Of a stretch of DNA of 64,000 nt, positions 36,501 through 46,354 are shown piece after piece. The translations under genes and the position numbers were made by a program. Position 1 is the first letter of the stretch. The number at the start of each line of letters is the position of its first letter. The notes beneath the pieces were generated by a model that was not told the origin of the DNA, did not search any database, and worked only from the letters and a program-made list of their open reading frames with translations. This DNA comes from Paralichthys olivaceus (Eukaryota > Chordata > Actinopteri > Pleuronectiformes > Paralichthyidae), in NCBI RefSeq assembly GCF_024713975.1, contig NC_091096.1:8194001-8258000 (forward strand). The letters run 5' to 3'.

Positions 36501-39500
36501 AAACAAATTAGACCGACAGTCTTTCTCAGATGAAATAATCTCCTTTGAATTTATTTTTGTCCAGAATGCAGACTGCTGTCTCATGGCGAATGGTCTCTAC
36601 TGCTTTCCATCTCCCTCACGAGTCTTGCTCTACTGCTTTTCATACTTTTTCTTTAAGCACTTTATAGTAACAGTGATCGTAAAAGGGCACCAGGGCCCTT
36701 GAGCCTTCAATATCTTTTCTGTGTTGCACTTGTGTCTCAACAATATGGGGGAGAAGAATTGCCATTTTGTTCTGAATGTAATATTTTTCAAGTTACAACA
36801 TTTCCAAATAGGACTTGCAGCAATATTTTCCAAACAAATTTGAAAAAAGTTAAACTTAGTTTTACTATAGATTCAAACCCCATATGTAATAATTGTTAGC
36901 TTGTTTTTTCCGTGGGTGCTAAACACATCAATTTGCTCTGAGAATGAATGTGGTTCAAAGTCCAAAGCTAAATTTGTCATTTTAAAACTCAGAGTTTAAA
37001 ACTTTCACATTTTTGACACAAATTCTTCTCGTCTTTGAAACAGCCTTTAAAAAAACTAAATTATTGTCACCTGAATGGGATGTATGTTGAATTCCTCGAA
37101 ACCAGCAGACTGTAGGCCTCCTCCGGCATCATGTTTAGATGCATTACCTTCAAACACAAATGTCTCATCAGCAAGTACGGCTTGTAATAAATGCTGACGT
37201 GATGTAATTTCACAAATAGGAAACATGGGTTTGTAAACTACTTACCGCATATGAGCCTATTAGGTAAGCAGCATTGGCCTGTTTTTTCTGGTCTCCACAT
37301 GTATAAAATATGATCTTCTTCTTTGACAGCGTAATAGACTGTGAAATGACATTAATTACAAACAGCATGAGCAGACATGTGATTATTTATTTATGTGACA
37401 CAAGCGTATACAAACTTATAACTAGTTGTATTTTGGGGCTGAACAGCTGCAGTGGGAAGACAATCTACACTGCTCGATGAAAATGAGACTTATTAATAGA
37501 ACTGTTTTCCTATTTACAGCACTACATGGTGTGGAGAATGCCAGTCAACTGTATTTGTATAATCTAAAAAAAAGGCTGGGCAATCACCACCAGAGCCAAA
37601 TAAGTTTTAGAGCTGCAGAGAGGCTGAATCCTCTGCATCTAAACTTCAGCTGCCCAAATCTGTGGCCAACAGCCTCGAAGACCACATCATGTGCCAAACA
37701 AACTGCCTCAACAAAGAGGAACAACAGCATCACAGACCACAGGGATTATTCAGGACATGACATGAACTGTAAAAAGTTGACATGTCCTGCTAATTGGCAC
37801 ATCAAACAACTATGACCCTGCCTCATTTTGTTTGTTTGAACAGATATTGATCAACCTTGATTTTGCATCCCATTCCAGGGAGTGCAATTAAGTGCAGCGA
37901 TTGACTTTACCTTGAGCTTCTTTGTCAGCTTGCAGCAGAAGCGATAAAACATGGCCAGGTTAAGGGGACCAAAGTCCGCATAGAAGCTGAGGGAGAGAGT
38001 GACAAAAAAGAAGGAGTGTGTCAGGGAAGCTATTTATGCAACCTGCTACAATCTCTGGGGAAGTTTCATTAGATAGAATCAGCTACATCAGACTGAGCTA
38101 GTAAAAAAACACTTACAGAGCAAAGACTATATTTGGAAGCATTCGATGTAAGAGTGGGTCAATGAGAAATGGACAAAAGGCTGCGAAGACAAGGGATCTT
38201 TTTTTCTACCACTGGCAGGAAAAATGGCTCATAAAGGTCAGTCATGTCCTCTCTGAACAACAGCCCATTGAAACAGCTCTGCCCTCCACTGCAAGCTGTG
38301 AAGCTGCCACTGTAGCTGTGGCAACGTGCTTTAATTTTATACAAATATATAGTGAAAAGGACAGTGCACCAAAAAAGTTGTCATTTTGCAAATAAATTAT
38401 ACGTCTGATTTAACAAGGTGCACATTTAAAACAAACTCATCACATTCAGTTGTGGATTTGTCGTTTTGTCAGTGGCCACCCAATTCAAAAATTCTGGGGG
38501 CCTGAGGGTTTCTGCACTAAACCAGAACTTGCATTGGTTTGAAGGAGTCACGGTAGCAGTGGTGGTGCAGGCGGTGTCTTTTAAAGAGCTGCAGTGATTA
38601 CAGAAGGTTTTGTCCTGGCCTTTTCTTACATTCAAGGAAGTGCATGGTTTTTTTTTTAAGACTAATGACAGAGCCAGAGCACTTCAGGTGCCAGTGCCCT
38701 GCCTGGCCCCACCCCTGGATTTACATAAGTTTTTTCATGAAATTCAGTTCTGGATTTTTCCTCTTTGGTGGACCGACCCAGGAGTGTCAGACTTGAGCTG
38801 TGGGGGGTGCAGGCGATGTCCGGTGGAGCGCTGCAGTGATAACAGAAGGCTTTGGCATTGCCTTTCATTGCATTGCAGTGCAGTGGGGGTGGGGGGGACC
38901 ACTCAACTTCACAATCTGTTCAACATGCAAAGTTGGGAATCAAACCTGCAACTCACTTCTCATACGCCAGCTCCTCGTCTATGCAGAAACAGTGTCTCTC
39001 TGCGGTGCTCTTGATCTTCTGGTGAAGTATGGCGAAATACAGTTGATCTGAGGGGGGAGGGGTGGGGGGGGGTCAAATACAGAGGCACTTACTTGCTATT
39101 GTCATGCAAACATACTTCTGTTAGTACTCTGCCCCCCCACACACACAACTTCTCCCTACTTGCGTACAAGTACTTCAGTGTTTGTTTCTTACCCCGGACG
39201 AACTCGACACATCTCGACGAAACCTGGTCCGCGGTCATCTTTCCCGCAGATTTAAACATGACGCCTAGAAGAGAAACGCTGGTTTTCCCTCACAGAGACT
39301 TGAGCATGCTCCGAAAACACTCTCACCGGAAAACCCCGTGGAGGGAGATTTAAAGCAGGTATTTGAAAAGTTGAACGTAAGAACGGTTTGAGGAGGCGTC
39401 GCTGCGAAAGAGGAGAAAGTTGGAGGAAGGCGAAGAAGAAGTGCGCACACTGCTAAAAGATGACCTCCGCCTGGCTCCTCCCCCCTCGGCTGCTCCGCGG

Positions 39501-40189
39501 GACGCTATTGGCTGCGGGAGATGTGGAGCGCGGCGCGATTGGAGGAGCGCGCTGTCGGTCACGCCCCGTTCTTGTTTAAAGTTCTGCACGCGAGACATGC
39601 GATAGGCCGCGGGAACGTTGCCCAAACGGTTGCTAGGACGATCCCTCGGCCAATCAGAGGCGTGATTTCCAGTCCGGCCCCTCCCTCAAGACCTGAGCTT
39701 TCTCCACAAGAAGCAGGAAGACTCCGCAGGAGGTGAAATAATCCACTTTAAACCACAATCATAACGAGAGTAACTCTTCTATTTATGTGATGGATGCACC
39801 GATTAACCTGTGTGCACGTGCATAACTCAAACACGATAATAAAATACCATGTCTGGTGTAATCCCCACCTCTCAAATGAAACTATTGCAGCGCACCGATT
39901 TTTAAAGATTTAACTCGACACGATAGAGGGGGGGGGGCATACGATGTCGCCATATTTTGACAAATCCTGCAAGATCTCAGACTTTCACGCACCCTCACTT
40001 GTTTGAAACGCAATAATGCGCGTGCACCGTGTGCTGCGTGCACCCGTGCACATCTGCCAACTTCGTGCACGGCCGCTTACCTGTTATCTCCATGTACATG
40101 TCAGAGTTGGGCTCCGCCTCTGAGCCGCGGTGAGCTGCGCACCGCTTCTTCCTCGACTCCCCTCGTCTCCTCTCGCTCTTGCGCTTCAT
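27576..40189 (-). CDS. cdc14b: Dual-specificity phosphatase CDC14B, main form
   Basis: CDC14 phosphatases remove phosphate from CDK-type Ser-Pro sites and act in mitotic exit, DNA-damage response and ciliary biology; vertebrate CDC14B is nuclear/nucleolar. CDS exons in transcript order: 40081-40189, 38957-39047, 37911-37986, 37246-37338, 37071-37147, 36429-36495, 36188-36338, 35871-36101, 35622-35760, 34911-35076, 34712-34809, 30301-30348, 30094-30228 and 27576-27615, giving 506 residues (human about 498). All junctions are GT-AG and phase-consistent. MKRKSERRR is the basic start shared with human CDC14B. The core includes [30 protein letters not shown] and [20 protein letters not shown], then the active site [11 protein letters not shown] with Cys297 and Arg303. 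The tail has [16 protein letters not shown] and [11 protein letters not shown] and ends [12 protein letters not shown], like human ...SISRTKTVLR. The last short exon is the least certain. Confidence 0.93.
27712..27893. mobile_element. Short MITE-like copy of the CCTCTGCC-ended family in cdc14b intron 13
   Basis: The left end TACCTCTGCCAAG and 'gtttgttagcaggataac', plus the right end CTTGGCGGAGGGTTA, match the ends of the family at 50681-50973. At 182 bases it is internally deleted. Confidence 0.55.
27951..27987. repeat. Perfect 16-bp hairpin with 5-base loop
   Basis: CAAACACACGCCTCAT (27951-27966) is exactly reverse-complementary to 27972-27987 around the loop GTTTT. It lies in cdc14b intron 13, or in the 3' UTR of a form using an upstream terminal exon. 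Confidence 0.9.
29079..29391 (-). CDS. cdc14b: Candidate alternative terminal exon of cdc14b with CDC14A-like tail
   Basis: A good acceptor (ctctctctgccag) precedes an open frame that joins exon 13 in phase: exon 13 ends AG and this exon begins C, making Ser. The product starts [20 protein letters not shown]. That resembles human CDC14A at RLASSLGNLNAATDD, at the same place in the protein. The frame continues to a stop at 29079, giving a total of about 597 residues, against 594 for human CDC14A. GC content falls after about 29160, so the last part may be non-coding or an internal donor may exist. It is absent from the usual short CDC14B tail. Seen: acceptor, phase, open frame. Inferred: use as an exon. 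Confidence 0.6.
29780..29976. mobile_element. MITE-like element with TAGAGCCCGAC ends, copy 1
   Basis: The left end TAGAGCCCGAC and the reverse complement of the right end, TAGAGCCCAACCAGTG, form a short inverted repeat. It is 197 bases and non-coding. A second family member is at 61746-62053. Confidence 0.55.
30974..31088 (-). CDS. cdc14b: Candidate alternative terminal exon of cdc14b encoding a hydrophobic tail
   Basis: A strong acceptor (tcctcctttcag) precedes A-TGG-CTG. Exon 11 ends TC, so joining yields TCA (Ser) and stays in frame for 37 further codons to a TGA at 30974. The tail contains [16 protein letters not shown], a plausible single transmembrane segment of about 20 residues, followed by a short polar end. 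The predicted protein is about 470 residues: the phosphatase domain, part of the linker and a C-terminal anchor. No family alignment was possible, so use of this exon is inferred from phase, acceptor quality and the coherent hydrophobic product. Chance is the main alternative. Confidence 0.5.
32293..32428. mobile_element. MITE with GGCTACGTCC ends, Harbinger-like
   Basis: The left end GGCTACGTCCATAC pairs with the reverse complement of the right end, GGCTACATCCACAC. The trinucleotide TTA flanks both sides (32290-32292 and 32429-32431), which fits the 3-bp target duplication of PIF/Harbinger elements. It is 136 bases and non-coding. Confidence 0.65.
35381..35575 (-). mobile_element. tRNA-derived SINE in cdc14b intron 9
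   Basis: Read on the minus strand: a tRNA-like head with 'gtggttagccctgtcacctc' and B-box-like 'ggttcctggatcgaaac', then 'gcatgttctccctgtgtctg' and 'gggtagtccgtcttcc'. These are hallmarks of a very common teleost SINE. A run of G precedes the head. Confidence 0.8.
38445..38880. repeat. Diverged local duplication in cdc14b intron 2
   Basis: Copy 1 (38445-38640) and copy 2 (38743-38880) share 'ttcagtt.tggattt', 'ggtgcaggcg.tgtc' and 'gctgcagtgat.acagaagg'. The two copies are in the same orientation. They also give related short frames on the minus strand ([14 protein letters not shown] versus [14 protein letters not shown]). This suggests either a shared mobile-element origin or tandem duplication. 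Confidence 0.65.
39193..39259 (-). CDS. cdc14b: Candidate alternative first exon (1b) of cdc14b
   Basis: An ATG at 39259 opens [20 protein letters not shown], and a good donor (GGG|gtaag) follows in phase 1, the same phase as exon 1a, so both can join exon 2 (DQLYFAIL). The joint ...[15 protein letters not shown] resembles human CDC14A ...ACEFMKDRLYFATL. It replaces the basic MKRKSERRR start, and so probably the nucleolar targeting signal. A CpG-rich stretch with CCAAT motifs lies directly upstream (39420-39740), consistent with its own promoter. Confidence 0.65.
39420..39740 (-). promoter_or_regulatory. CpG-rich promoter upstream of cdc14b exon 1b
   Basis: The sequence is GC- and CpG-rich, with ATTGG/CCAAT motifs at 39507, 39538 and 39650. 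Two direct GTTGC motifs around 39617-39636 weakly resemble RFX half-sites. A second CpG-rich stretch, 40000-40440, covers exon 1a, so the gene appears to have two promoters. Confidence 0.5.
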
Positions 40190-40440
40190 GTTTTCTCCTC
40201 CTCAGAGCCTCGCTTCACATTGTGGTGCAGCTGCAGCACAGTCCCACCTCCTCCTCCCCTCTCGCAGTGCGGCGCCTCGTATTGTCCCAGTTTCTGTCGC
40301 CGAGTTATTGTGCCATGGTCCTGGCGCCGTGCAGCTGATTGTGTTTGTGTATCTGTGTTGACAACCACAGACCCAGTAGCCTGATCCAACCTCTCTGGCG
40401 GCGGCGGTGACGTCTGTGAGCCGGGGCAGGTTTCTGCTTT
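40000..40440 (-). promoter_or_regulatory. CpG-rich promoter and first exon of cdc14b (1a)
   Basis: A GC-rich stretch surrounds exon 1a (40081-40189) and extends upstream on the minus strand. No clear TATA box is seen, as usual for a housekeeping-type promoter. Confidence 0.5.
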
Positions 40441-41399
40441 CTGCATCCCCTGCATGTGACGTATGAGGATTAGATGTCCAGTGCCCACCCTTCACTGTTC
40501 AATAGCAGCAGCTGTGTGTGGATAACGTGCTGGGATTGTAGTCCTGTGCTGCTCAGTAGATGGGACTGTGCCATCATTGTGCACATGCATGGGAATAAAC
40601 ACACATGTAGCCTGAGTGTGACAGTTCAACTTTATTTACAGTGTAATAAATACTGAGCAAATTAAGACATAACGTATAAAATGGAAGAATGCGACAAGAC
40701 CTAATATCTAGGTCACCAGTGTGCCAACAGAATTACAAAACATAAGACATTACACTGCATGTATTGTTATTCGACAACAGTCGTGCATGTGCACCCATTT
40801 TATAAACTTGAAATCCTTTTTAGTTGAAAAAGTTAAAAGACAGAATTTTACTCCTGAGTGATAGTTGTGGTTTTAAATGTGTCTATTTGAGCTGTGCTTG
40901 CATAGTGCATAAAAATTATAATAGATGTAAATTAGTGTTTCTGTTATTATGCTTTTGATAAAATGATATTGTTATATTATTAATATTGTTTTATTGCCCA
41001 GTCTTTCAGGTCTTCTTCTGTTTTGTTAGTTTGTGATAACTGTGAAATAGTGTGTTTGTGTGGTGTGTGTTTTTATGTAATTTTGTTCAATTTCCACTTT
41101 TCCAAGTCTCTTTTGTAAATGGAAAAAGATAATGTATCTCAATTTCCTGGTTAAAGAAATAAATTAAATATTTAGACCTATTCAAGATTGTGACCTCATG
41201 ACCTCGCACAGGAATGATAAACACTGTACTCGGAAATACTGGGACACATATACCTGTTACTGAGAAATATGCTGCCTAGGTTCTTCTAGTTATATATGTC
41301 AGTGTGTAGTGATGATGTAACTGAACAAGCAGCATGTGTCCCCCTGTGTAATAATAGCAGTGATGTGGTGGCACAGCACTCAGTCGGGCAGCCAACTGG
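40190..41399. other. Region between cdc14b and prxl2c
   Basis: Holds the cdc14b 1a promoter and, probably, the prxl2c 3' UTR, with TTTATT at 40631-40636 reading AATAAA on the minus strand. The rest is AT-rich with no recognised feature. Confidence 0.5.
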
Positions 41400-44272
41400 C
41401 TACACATCCATGATCTTTGGCTTATCGCTGAAGTCCAGAGTCTGTTGAACTCCGGCCAGCTGCAGCAGCCAGGTGATGGGCATGTGGTCCAGGCGGTTCA
41501 TGTCAAAATGGGAAAAATGGACTTGAGAGCCTGTGGAGATGAGAGGAGAGGAAAGTGAGCGCTCTGGTGGCCAGATGGTTACAGCACAGGCCACATAAGC
41601 AGTGTGCAAAGACCTTTGCTGCAAGTCATACCCCTTCTCTCTCCAGGTGTCTTCCTGTCTGCCTCTTGTCTAATAGACTACTGCCTAAAAAATAATCTAA
41701 AAGAATAAGATTGACCAAAGAGAGCTATGGTTGTGGCCGTGCTCCAGAGCGAGAACATGTTCAATTATCCTAATTAGTGATGCAAAAGATCTCGATGTGG
41801 TACAGTGTAAAAATGGTATAGATTTTAGTTTCCTTCGACAATCACAAGATAGATCTTGTGGGGTTTTCAAGCATTGTCGTCTAAACCAACCGATATATGA
41901 GTGAAAAGTGAATATGATAATGAGAAAAGAAGTCGTATGTGTCAAACCACAGTTTCCTGAGAAGAATCTCACCATTTAACCATTGTTCCACAAAGGTACT
42001 TTATTGTTTTTAAAGGAAACAAATATATACCTGGTCCTGCAATGATGGCTCCACCTTGCTGATGTAGGTCACCCTGGAAGTCGAATGCAGGGCTGGTCAT
42101 GGCTCTCCATATGCTCTTCATTTGGCCCAGAAAAACTCCAGACTTCACATGGGGACTAGGAGTTGCTGAGGACATAGAAATAAACACACACAAGCTATTA
42201 TTCATGAATTACCACATTGGTCTAAGTTTACACACATACTGCCTCCAAATATTGTTATCACTCACCAGAGTTTGTAAATGTCTCTCCTCTCTTCATCCCA
42301 AGCTTTTGATAAATGCACCTCTGTGGGTCCACATATATTTCATAAGGATAGCCTGTCAACGAGCAGAATGGCTAGATGAGAGAAAGAGAGACATATATCA
42401 CATGAAATAAAAATCCAGATCAATTCAGTTTCATAAGGTGACTGTTGGGCCTTGGCAGAGGTATGTGCTATATACTGAGGGTCGTTCTATATTTCTTTTA
42501 CGATCAGGCAATAAAAAAGCCAACAAAACATTAAAAACACGTCTGTAGCTGCATCAGAAACCTGATCAGTAATACATCATCTGAAGTGTGAAATGTGCAG
42601 AAACACAGACAACCTGAGTCAGCATGACAGAATGGGACAATGTGATATTGTGTCTATTGATCATAAATGAATTACCTCTATATGATGATGAGCAGACTGA
42701 CCAATCAAAATCAGCCTGATGTCAGCATCCTGCAATGACACATATCAAAGTTTAGATTGTTCACAATCAATAATAATTTAATATTGCTAACATGAGTCTG
42801 TAATAACGACTTCCATTTCCCCAACTGAGTTTAAGAGGTTATAAACAACAAAGAGACAAACAAAATAAAATCTATTAAAAATAAAAAAGCTAAATAAAAT
42901 ACATTTAAAGGAGCAGAATAGAAGAGTAAAACAATAAAGATAAAATAGATTAAAATGCATCAAAATAAAACCTTAGATTCTTTGAACTACTTTAAAGGCA
43001 TGTGTCAATAAAGAAGTTTTCTTTGTTGATTTAAAAGCTGGTTATCACTGGCTGAGTGAGCCCCGGTGATCTCTGAAGTCTCACAGATTCATTGCATTGC
43101 ATTGCATTCATTCTCCAGTTCTCACCTCCAGTGCTTCTCTGGGTATTTTGCTCAAATCATCCACATATTCTTTGCAGCTGTAGCACAGGAAATTCTACAG
43201 GGACATACACAACACACATCATGTCAACAGTTTACAGTTATATGAGATATAACATTACATTTTAGAGCACTCCTCTTGCACCTATATGTAATGTTTAGTT
43301 TTCTGTCTTCACCTATAGACATGATCTCTCCATTCTTCTATGTCCATCCTAGCATTGGCAGTAGTTGTTGGAGGCTTCTGTACAGCAACTGTAGTCACTT
43401 TGAAATTGATCACTTGCGTTAAAGTTCCTTGGATCGAAAAAAGGGTTAAAGTTTAATGACATTTATTATTTGATTTGATTTCCACATAAGACAATAACAA
43501 GTATGGAATATTGTATCTCTATGTAGTTTTTTTTTAAATGAAAATTAAAGGCAAAGCCTCTAAAGGACTTTTGTATTATAATATTTAATATGAGCAAGTG
43601 CCATAATGAAAAAGTAGCCAGATTTGCCATTAATCTTCTCATACATTCTACAGTAAAATCTTCGGAAACTTGAAATGCAGACAGTGGGGTGAAATGAAAT
43701 ATCTGTGTCACCCTCAAGGATTTAAAAAAACCCATTTCGTATGGTTAGTTGGTAATTGTTATGAGTGCCATAATGAAAAATTTAATTTAATTTTTTTTAA
43801 ATAAAAAACATACATATATGTGATATATCATTCAATTGTATTGGTTGTTTTGTGTGGACATCAAATCAAACGTAAATAATAATTGTCATTAAACTTTAAA
43901 CGTTCCACGGACCGGTACCGTAAAACCATGAATAGAGACGCATGTATTTTTAAAAGTAATTTCTGTGACCGGGTTTTGACAAACTTCCTCTCTGAGTCTC
44001 AGTCTGAGTTTATTCCGTCTCTCACGGATCATGGTGGTTTCTGAACCTTCAGCTCATCAGTGACCTAACAGAAGAAATGTTCCCCCTACCCGCAGGAATA
44101 TAATGACCGCCCTCCGGTCCTGGTGTAACTTCTTGAAAGGAGCAGAGACTCCGTGTCGGTCGTAAACTAAACAGTCCTCCACTTCTTCCAGGCGGACGTC
44201 GACACGCTGGCTCCATGTTTCCATGTTTCCTTTAGTCACTTGTCGAGTTACTGGTGAAACTCCTTCAGCCAT
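41400..44272 (-). CDS. prxl2c: Peroxiredoxin-like 2C (AhpC/TSA-type, formerly AAED1)
   Basis: A thioredoxin-fold protein of the peroxiredoxin-like 2 family, presumed redox-active; in mammals it has been linked to growth signalling and glycolysis. CDS exons in transcript order are 44090-44272, 43126-43194, 42676-42729, 42266-42371, 42031-42165 and 41400-41530, giving 225 residues against 226 in human. Exon 1 carries the start and YDRHGVSAPFKKL...RRAVIIFLR. Exon 2 begins NFLCYSCKEYVDDLSKIPRE with the CxxC redox pair (human CYIC). Then come LILIGQSAHHHIE, PFCSLTGYPYEIYVDPQR, YQKLGMKRGE, SIWRAMTSPAFDFQGDLHQQ and NRLDHMPI. Every intron is GT-AG. It lies upstream of cdc14b on the same strand, as I recall for human 9q22, and is head-to-head with fbxl17. 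Confidence 0.94.
41561..41715 (+). mobile_element. tRNA-type SINE in prxl2c intron 5
   Basis: The phrases 'ctggtggccagatggttaca', 'tttgctgcaagtcataccc', 'cttctctctccaggtg' and 'cttcctgtctgcctc' match a teleost SINE with the body 'tgctgcatgtcattcccc...tttcctgtctgtctc'. It lies only about 30 bases from the exon 6 boundary. Confidence 0.65.
42436..42473 (+). repeat. End fragment of the CCTCTGCC-ended family
   Basis: The phrases 'gactgttgggccttggcaga' and 'ggtatgtgctat' match the right end of the family at 50681-50973. Only the terminus remains, inside prxl2c intron 3. Confidence 0.5.
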
Positions 44273-44380
44273 GTTCCGCCTCTGAGGCTTCCTGAATGCT
44301 CGCCACTATTTCTGGGAGCAGCCGAGCAGAGCCCGGAGGAGCTGCTGCTGTGTGCTGGAAACACACACGCCCATGTGCTC

Positions 44381-44422
<42 letters not shown>

Positions 44423-46354
44423 TGTATGTGTAGGAACTTCTCCAGTGTGTACAGTTGATTTCTCTCTCTCTCTCTGTACTCAGAGTATTTATAAATAGTC
44501 TCTTAAAACGAAGATGATAGATGGATGGATGGATATATAGATAGATAATCATTTGTTATTAACAGTCATTGCAGCAGAAGCAGTTCCAATATAATAATAA
44601 TAAAACAGACTGAATTTGTTCTGCGTACATGTACCTAATAAACTGTCACAAAGTGTATTTTGTTCACACTTTTGTACTTGCAGGACTTTTTGGTGTACTT
44701 TGATTGTACAGACATCACACAGAAATACCACGAGTGCATGTACAATGACTGTGGTATTTAGATATTCAACCTTTTCACCATATTTGTTTTGTCTATGTAA
44801 GGAGAGATATGAATTTATGACTGCACACAACACACATATTATTATAATACTGTGGTATTTGTTCTAACTTTATTGATTGCAGCTTTATTTATTGAAGGAC
44901 GCTTCCCATAATCTCCCCCCCCACATGTCTGTCCTGATAAAACCTTTGTGTCAATAAATATCCTGAATAAACACCTTGAATCTCGAATTACGAATCGCCC
45001 TCGTCGGCTTCCTTCGCGCAGCTCGCTGGGTGCGGAAGTGTTTTCCTCCGGAGCAGCAGCAGCTGCAGAGCCACCGCTTCTCTGGTTCGGTCGCAGGCTT
45101 CCCCCCTCCCCTCCTCCCCGTGTCCGCGTCTCTCCTGCCGGGACCTGTCAGCGCTCACCTCGGCCGTGCAGCGGAGCAGTAGTATGCGAGCACCGTGCGG
45201 AGCGTGGGAGCACCGTGTGAAGTGGTGAGACGTGTTTTCATGTCGGAGCTACAGCTAACGTAGCATCCAGTGATGGAGCAAGCTAGCCTGACAGCCAGAG
45301 AGAGCTGACCCGGGTTAGCAGCGGAACCGTGTCTGTGTATTCCAGCTGAGACTGGAGGTGTACATGTGATGTCGGAGCAAATGTGTAGACGTGAACCTGT
45401 CGCGATGTAAAACACAACACGACGATCAGACTGCTGTGTGTGTGTGTGTGTCTGTCTGTCTGTGTGTTTCTGTGTGTGTATGCTACACGACCACCTGTTC
45501 ACTGTTTACATCTTTGTGTTTTCATTCGTCTACCAGACGATGCACCGTCGCTGCTGCCTCGATGCTGTGTAGTAACAGTAACTGGAGTCAAGTGAGGATC
45601 ATTCTGATCTATTGTTATGATCATGAGCTGGTGTTGAACACGTCTAGCTTTTGGGTTTGTTGATTGTCTTCATGAGAGAGTGACACTGATTAACACACAT
45701 TAGAACATAAGAAAACAAGTGGTGAGCAATCTGAATGCACACACGTTAACAACACTGCAGCACGCTCTGCACCGATAAGGCTGAGAAACTGGTCGACTGT
45801 CTAGATGTCCCCAAACCCTGAGGGGCCACGAGTCACAGATTCATGTAGCTCCACTGGTCTGGATAAAAATCAGCCTGTCATATGAAGAGGCCTGACGTTC
45901 ACTGAACATTTGGGTGTTGTGAGTAAAGCTTGTGTGGCCCATTCTGTGAAGTAGCCAACATAAATTGGGTTTTTACCACACTTCATTTTAGACAGCCCCA
46001 ATTCTCCCGTGTAGACTTATCAGTTAAGTTTCAGGGTACTTGGCAGATAAGTTGTTCCAAGCATCTCCTAGTTCTTTTGTGGATTTAGTCTTCTGTCTGA
46101 TTGTGTAACTCTGGACTGATGGCATGATGCTGAGATCAGGACCCTTTGGTTTTTAGCTGCATGGGTGTTTGTGTAATGAGGAAGAAGAAGTAAGGTATTG
46201 AAAATGGTATCTTTTTTTTATCAGTATGAAAACCTAACCCAAAACCTGGGTTAGACACCAACAATAATAGCCAGTCCTGCATTTTTTCATGTTTTATGAA
46301 TTTGCTGATGACTGTATTGATCTTTTGGTTCCAGAGTTTTCTTGAATCATCTAT
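44273..46354. other. Divergent promoter region and 5' UTR of fbxl17
   Basis: This 2.1-kb stretch separates the prxl2c start from the fbxl17 start. It includes a GT microsatellite (44386-44416), a GATA/GATG tract (44517-44547) and CpG-rich sequence at 44990-45330, probably the fbxl17 promoter and non-coding first exon. A donor-like AAGTG|gtgagac at about 45225 and an acceptor (ttggttccag) at 46334, 20 bases before the ATG, suggest a spliced 5' UTR. Confidence 0.5.

Noticed and set aside
39616-39640. RFX X-box in the cdc14b 1b promoter
   Set aside because: The two GTTGC motifs are direct rather than inverted, so the match to the X-box palindrome is too weak to call.
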